Assembly: GCA_016841565.1 (NCBI GenBank)
Contig: JAENYX010000021.1
Coordinates: 1 to 45,527 of the forward strand
Length of the DNA: 45,527 nucleotides
Direction: 5' to 3'
Source: Clostridium thermobutyricum
Lineage (GTDB): Bacteria; Bacillota; Clostridia; Ch29
Shown: one piece after another, positions 42,921 through 45,527 of the stretch
Layout: each line of letters begins with the position of its first letter
Position numbering within the stretch: position 1 is the first letter of the stretch
The notes under the pieces: generated by a model
Database searches by the model: none
Told to the model about the DNA's origin: nothing
Seen by the model: the letters and a program-made list of their open reading frames with translations, nothing else
Position numbers and translations under genes: made by a program

Positions 42921-43113
42921 CTTGAAGAGGGTGGACAGGTTGGCTGTTTCGTTTGATTTGTATAATAATACATTCATTAATACATCCAACGGAATGGAGC
43001 GTTAAGGATGAAACGCCGGAAATTGGGCATTTAATGCTGTGTTATTGGTCAATACATCAATAATATAGAGCGGGGTAACAGGTGACGTGTTACTGACAGG
43101 CCGGCAAAGCTTG
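42921..43113. repeat. Intergenic region with repeat-like words
   Basis: No gene is seen; an ATG at 43008 reads only eight codons. It holds GTATAATAATACATTC, and GGGTAACAGGTGAC (43073-43086), an exact match to 19369-19382. GTAACA and TGTTAC at its end can pair. Confidence 0.4.
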
Positions 43114-43167
43114 ATTAAGCTGCAGAACGGCGGGGAGAGAATACTCCCCGCCGGCCTGCAGCTTAAT
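43114..43167. terminator. Hairpin between ykuK-like gene and lat, probably bidirectional terminator
   Basis: ATTAAGCTGCAG (43114-43125) pairs with CTGCAGCTTAAT (43156-43167), and inside it GGCGGGGAG (43129-43137) pairs with CTCCCCGCC (43144-43152). The stem ends three bases before the lat stop codon. No long T run is present. Confidence 0.75.
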
Positions 43168-43170
43168 TTA

Positions 43171-44499
43171 TTATTTGCTCATTTTGTTTAGGGCCACTCT
43201 CATTCTCTGGTATCCATCATTCAAGTCTTCTTCAGAAACGTTGAGAATAGGCCTGAAGCGAATGCTGTGGGTTCCTGAAGTCAGCATAAGCAGGTTTTCT
43301 TCAAAGCAGAGCTTGTTGAATTTATCCCTTAGTTCAGGAGTGGGCAAGGTAAACGCTGCCATGAGGCCTTTGTATCTAACATTGCTTATCAGCTCCGGAA
43401 ACTCTTTTTCCAGGGCATGCAGATGTTTATGAAGGACCGGGGCAATTTTATTTACATAATCGAGGATTTTTTCTTCCTTCATTATCTCAAGGATTCTGGT
43501 GGAGCGGACCATATCGCAGAGGTTTCCTCCCCAGGTAGAGTTTATACGGCTGCTTTCCTTAAAACAGTTCTTATCTATATCATCTATTCGGCTACCGGCC
43601 ATTATGCCGCATATCTGAGCTTTTTTACCGAAGGCGAATATGTCGGGTGTGACCCCGTAATGCTGCCAGGCCCACATCTTGCCGGTGATACCCATTCCGC
43701 ATTGTACTTCATCGAAAATCAAAAGTATATCGTTTTGATCACATATGTCTCGAAGTTGTTTAAAGAACTCAGGTCGGAAATGGTTGTCTCCGCCTTCGCC
43801 CTGAATGGTTTCAATTATCAAGGCGCAGATATCGTCGGCTCCGGTTTTTACTGCTGCATTAATCTGGTTAATGGCTTCTCTTTCAGCTTTTTCCACCTCA
43901 TCAAGATGTTCTTCCAAGGGCCATACAATCTTCGGGTTTAGGATTCTCGGCCAATCTGCGAATTTCGTGAAATACTGGTATTTTCTTGGGTCTGCAGTAT
44001 TGGTGAGGGTAAGGGTGTATCCGCTGCGACCATGGAAAGCTTCTTTAAAGTGTATTACCCTTGTGCCTTTTTCGGCACTGGCTGTATACCCTTTGGCAAT
44101 ATTCTTACGTGCCTTCCAGTCCATGGCCACCTTAAGGGCATTTTCTATGGCAAGGGTACCGTAGTCTATTAAAAACAGATGATTAAAACCTTCAGGAGCC
44201 GCTACCTCCATAAAGGTTTTTACAAAGTCTGCCATTTCCACGGTGTAAATATCCGAGTTGGCCACTTTATTGACTGCTGCTCTAAAAACTCTTTCCTTGA
44301 ATTCGTTGTTGGCAAGCTTGGGGTGGTTGATGCCCAGAGGGCTCGATGCGAAAAAGGTATAAAAATCAAGCCAATCAGTTCCGTCTCTGGCATCGATGAT
44401 ATGACTCCCATGGGATTTTTCCATGTCTATTACTATAGGAAAGCCATCCACCAGTATGTATTTTCCCAGTGTTGAAAGAACATCCTGCGGTTTGATCAC
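43171..44499 (-). CDS. lat: L-lysine 6-aminotransferase
   Basis: PLP-dependent class III aminotransferase that moves the epsilon amino group of lysine to 2-oxoglutarate, giving allysine (piperideine-6-carboxylate). The Lat-type pattern is visible: DGTDWLDFYTFFASSPLGINHP, IDYGTLAIENALKVAMDW, ETIQGEGGDNHFRPEFF and FAFGKKAQICG (with the PLP lysine), then STWGGNLCDMVR. Length 442 is normal. GTG at 44499 follows AAAAAGGAGGAAATAAAA. It is a single gene with its own promoter. It works opposite to the dap operon located 20 kb away, in lysine degradation or in making a piperideine/aminoadipate precursor. Confidence 0.92.
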   Translation of the reverse strand: MIKPQDVLSTLGKYILVDGFPIVIDMEKSHGSHIIDARDGTDWLDFYTFFASSPLGINHPKLANNEFKERVFRAAVNKVANSDIYTVEMADFVKTFMEVAAPEGFNHLFLIDYGTLAIENALKVAMDWKARKNIAKGYTASAEKGTRVIHFKEAFHGRSGYTLTLTNTADPRKYQYFTKFADWPRILNPKIVWPLEEHLDEVEKAEREAINQINAAVKTGADDICALIIETIQGEGGDNHFRPEFFKQLRDICDQNDILLIFDEVQCGMGITGKMWAWQHYGVTPDIFAFGKKAQICGIMAGSRIDDIDKNCFKESSRINSTWGGNLCDMVRSTRILEIMKEEKILDYVNKIAPVLHKHLHALEKEFPELISNVRYKGLMAAFTLPTPELRDKFNKLCFEENLLMLTSGTHSIRFRPILNVSEEDLNDGYQRMRVALNKMSK

Positions 44500-44907
44500 T
44501 TTTATTTCCTCCTTTTTAAATAATAAATGCTCATAAAGTGAATTTTATCAAGTACAATGCCTGGCAGCACCCCCTTAGCGCTTTTTTCGCAATATAATAT
44601 TATATTTGCAATTTCTACGCCAACAACTTTAAGGTGGGGATTCACGGTACAGGCAGTTATATAATGAGAATATATACAGTCTTATGAGGACGGTATTATT
44701 CGGGAGTTCACGGTTTGCAAGGGAAACCGGTTTTGCTTGCAATAAAAAAACGCCCCCGGTTATTAATAAATATGCAGCCACTTCATTGTGTTATATTCCG
44801 AAAGCAACATGGACGGCAGCTTCACTGCCGAAAATCGGGCATATACACCTGCACATTTACTGAGGACGCTTATAAATCATTCTTTAACCATATTTGGCCG
44901 CTTCTGA
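44500..44907. other. Non-coding interval upstream of lat
   Basis: No gene is seen in 408 bases. The lat end holds its promoter and the perfect palindrome AATATAATATTATATT (44591-44606). The GreA-like end holds CGGCAG/CTGCCG (near 44814-44829), and an A run with CGCCCCCGG near 44744-44760, none of which gives a convincing terminator. Confidence 0.5.
44599..44626 (-). promoter_or_regulatory. Sigma-A promoter of lat, -10 within a palindrome
   Basis: On the minus strand TTGTTG (44626-44621) and TATAAT (44604-44599) are 16 bases apart. The -10 lies in the 16-base AT palindrome at 44591-44606, which could be an operator. Confidence 0.6.
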
Positions 44908-45357
44908 TTATCCGATATCCAGCAGCTGAATGGATTTTACTTTATAACGGAATAACCCGCCCGGCGCCTTTACTTCAACTTCATCGCCGGCTTTTTTAAG
45001 CAGCAGGGATTTTCCAACCGGTGACAGGCAGGACACATCTCCGGCCCCGATATCGTCCTGGGACGGGTTTACTATCCGGTAGCTGAAAACCTCCTGGTCG
45101 GTCAGATCCTGCACTTCCACGTGGCTACCGATGGTTACAAAGGGGATACCGTAATCGGAAGTATCTGTTTTGCTGGCATTCTTTACGAGATTGTTAATCT
45201 GATTTAGATATTTGTCCAAAAGGTCCTCAAAGTCATCACGTTCTTTTGAGGGTTCGGGGAAGTACTGGTCAATAAATTTACTTTTTCCTTCTTCGGTTTC
45301 CAGCAAGTGTCGGATTAGGTTTTCAAAGACAGCTTGTGATAACACAACTTTGGCCAC
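44908..45357 (-). CDS. GreA/GreB-like (Rnk-type) transcription factor
   Basis: A 149-residue protein. The C-terminal half is the FKBP-like GreA/GreB domain: VTIGSHVEVQDL, YRIVNPSQDD, then SPVGKSLLLKKAGDEVEVKAPGG. The N-terminal half is helical, rich in charged residues (FPEPSKERDDFEDLLDKYL), but shorter than a normal GreA coiled coil and lacks a clear acidic DE tip pair. It probably binds the secondary channel of RNA polymerase, like Rnk or Gfh proteins, rather than acting as GreA. GTG at 45357 follows GGAGGGAATTAAA. It has a good promoter and a structured leader. Confidence 0.78.
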   Translation of the reverse strand: MAKVVLSQAVFENLIRHLLETEEGKSKFIDQYFPEPSKERDDFEDLLDKYLNQINNLVKNASKTDTSDYGIPFVTIGSHVEVQDLTDQEVFSYRIVNPSQDDIGAGDVSCLSPVGKSLLLKKAGDEVEVKAPGGLFRYKVKSIQLLDIG

Positions 45358-45411
45358 TTTAATTCCCTCCAGTATTATACATTAAATGGGAAATGGTACA
45401 AATAAAGCACA

Positions 45412-45440
45412 AGGCGCTTCGCTATAAAAGCGAAACACCT
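45412..45440 (-). promoter_or_regulatory. Hairpin in the leader of the GreA-like gene
   Basis: On the minus strand AGGTGTTTCGCT (45440-45429) pairs with AGCGAAGCGCCT (45423-45412), two wobble pairs, around five bases. No T run follows, so it is not a terminator; it may stabilise the mRNA. Confidence 0.55.
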
Positions 45441-45449
45441 AATATTTAT

Positions 45450-45478
45450 AGTATACTATTAGATGCAATCATTGTCAA
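45450..45478 (-). promoter_or_regulatory. Sigma-A promoter of the GreA-like gene
   Basis: On the minus strand TTGACA (45478-45473) and TATACT (45455-45450) are 17 bases apart. The transcript would have an untranslated leader of about 85 bases. Confidence 0.85.
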
Positions 45479-45527
45479 TGGTGTAGAATATTAACATTAA
45501 AAGGCAAAACAAAGTGGAAGCAGGGGG

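Noticed and set aside
43008..43034. Short frame starting ATGAAACGCC
   Set aside because: It is eight codons long with only a weak ribosome-binding site and lies in repeat-like sequence.
44715..44999. Open frame in the interval upstream of lat
   Set aside because: It runs antisense into the GreA-like gene, lacks a ribosome-binding site and has no recognisable pattern.
45374..45379. A TATAAT on the minus strand just before the GreA-like gene
   Set aside because: Transcription from it would start inside the ribosome-binding site; the upstream TTGACA/TATACT pair is better.
1..45527. Mobile elements, prophage, toxin-antitoxin or defence genes
   Set aside because: No transposase, integrase, phage structural gene, nuclease pair or terminal repeats were recognised.

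Overview
The window looks like chromosome from a spore-forming, probably anaerobic, low-to-mid GC Firmicute (class Clostridia). This rests on an alpha/beta-type small acid-soluble spore protein gene, strong AGGAGG-type ribosome-binding sites with frequent GTG/TTG starts, a T-box leader on valS, a lysine riboswitch, and consensus sigma-A promoters. No tRNA, rRNA, insertion sequence, integrase, prophage or CRISPR array is visible. The species cannot be named from the sequence.

Layout. 1-6.7 kb: housekeeping genes on the plus strand (pgsA, lepB, T-box/valS, folC), then a half-size UPF0016 cation transporter on the minus strand and a tiny zinc-ribbon protein. 6.9-12.5 kb: a five-gene peptide-type ABC importer. 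12.8-16.5 kb: an orphan MurE-like Mur ligase, a tandem-OB SSB-like protein and a CyuA/YhaM-type cysteine desulfidase. 16.5-24.7 kb, minus strand: argG-argH, then a lysine-riboswitch-controlled operon asd-dapA-dapB-dapH, with lysC just beyond a strong terminator. A divergent M20 amidohydrolase, possibly the acetyl-diaminopimelate deacetylase, follows. 26-30 kb: MarR regulator, CPBP protease, SASP, cold-shock protein, Hsp33, a 51-residue membrane peptide and Hsp20.

30.3-42.3 kb holds the most coherent accessory system. A sigma-54 activator of the AcoR type precedes a -24/-12-like promoter. Then come E1 alpha, E1 beta, a PPC-domain (DUF296) protein, a complete TRAP transporter (P, Q, M), E2 with two subunit-binding domains, E3, and lipB-lipA, which make the lipoyl cofactor for E2. 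The gene order suggests one regulon: import of a small oxidised carbon compound, its oxidative cleavage by an acetoin/2-oxoacid dehydrogenase complex, and local cofactor supply. The word TGAGCAC occurs in the activator's own promoter and twice in the region upstream of the sigma-54 promoter, where it is also built into the activator's terminator hairpin. 42.4-45.5 kb: a YkuK-like RNase H-fold protein, L-lysine 6-aminotransferase and a GreA-like factor.

The observations most worth checking are: (i) a 36-bp tandem repeat before dapH that either encodes a cysteine-rich N-terminal extension or is a multiplied ribosome-binding region ahead of a TTG start; (ii) a short relic of an E1-alpha gene between the PPC gene and dctP; (iii) the terminator/enhancer overlap downstream of acoR; and (iv) the orphan MurE-like ligase that lacks the amino-acid-recognition motif.
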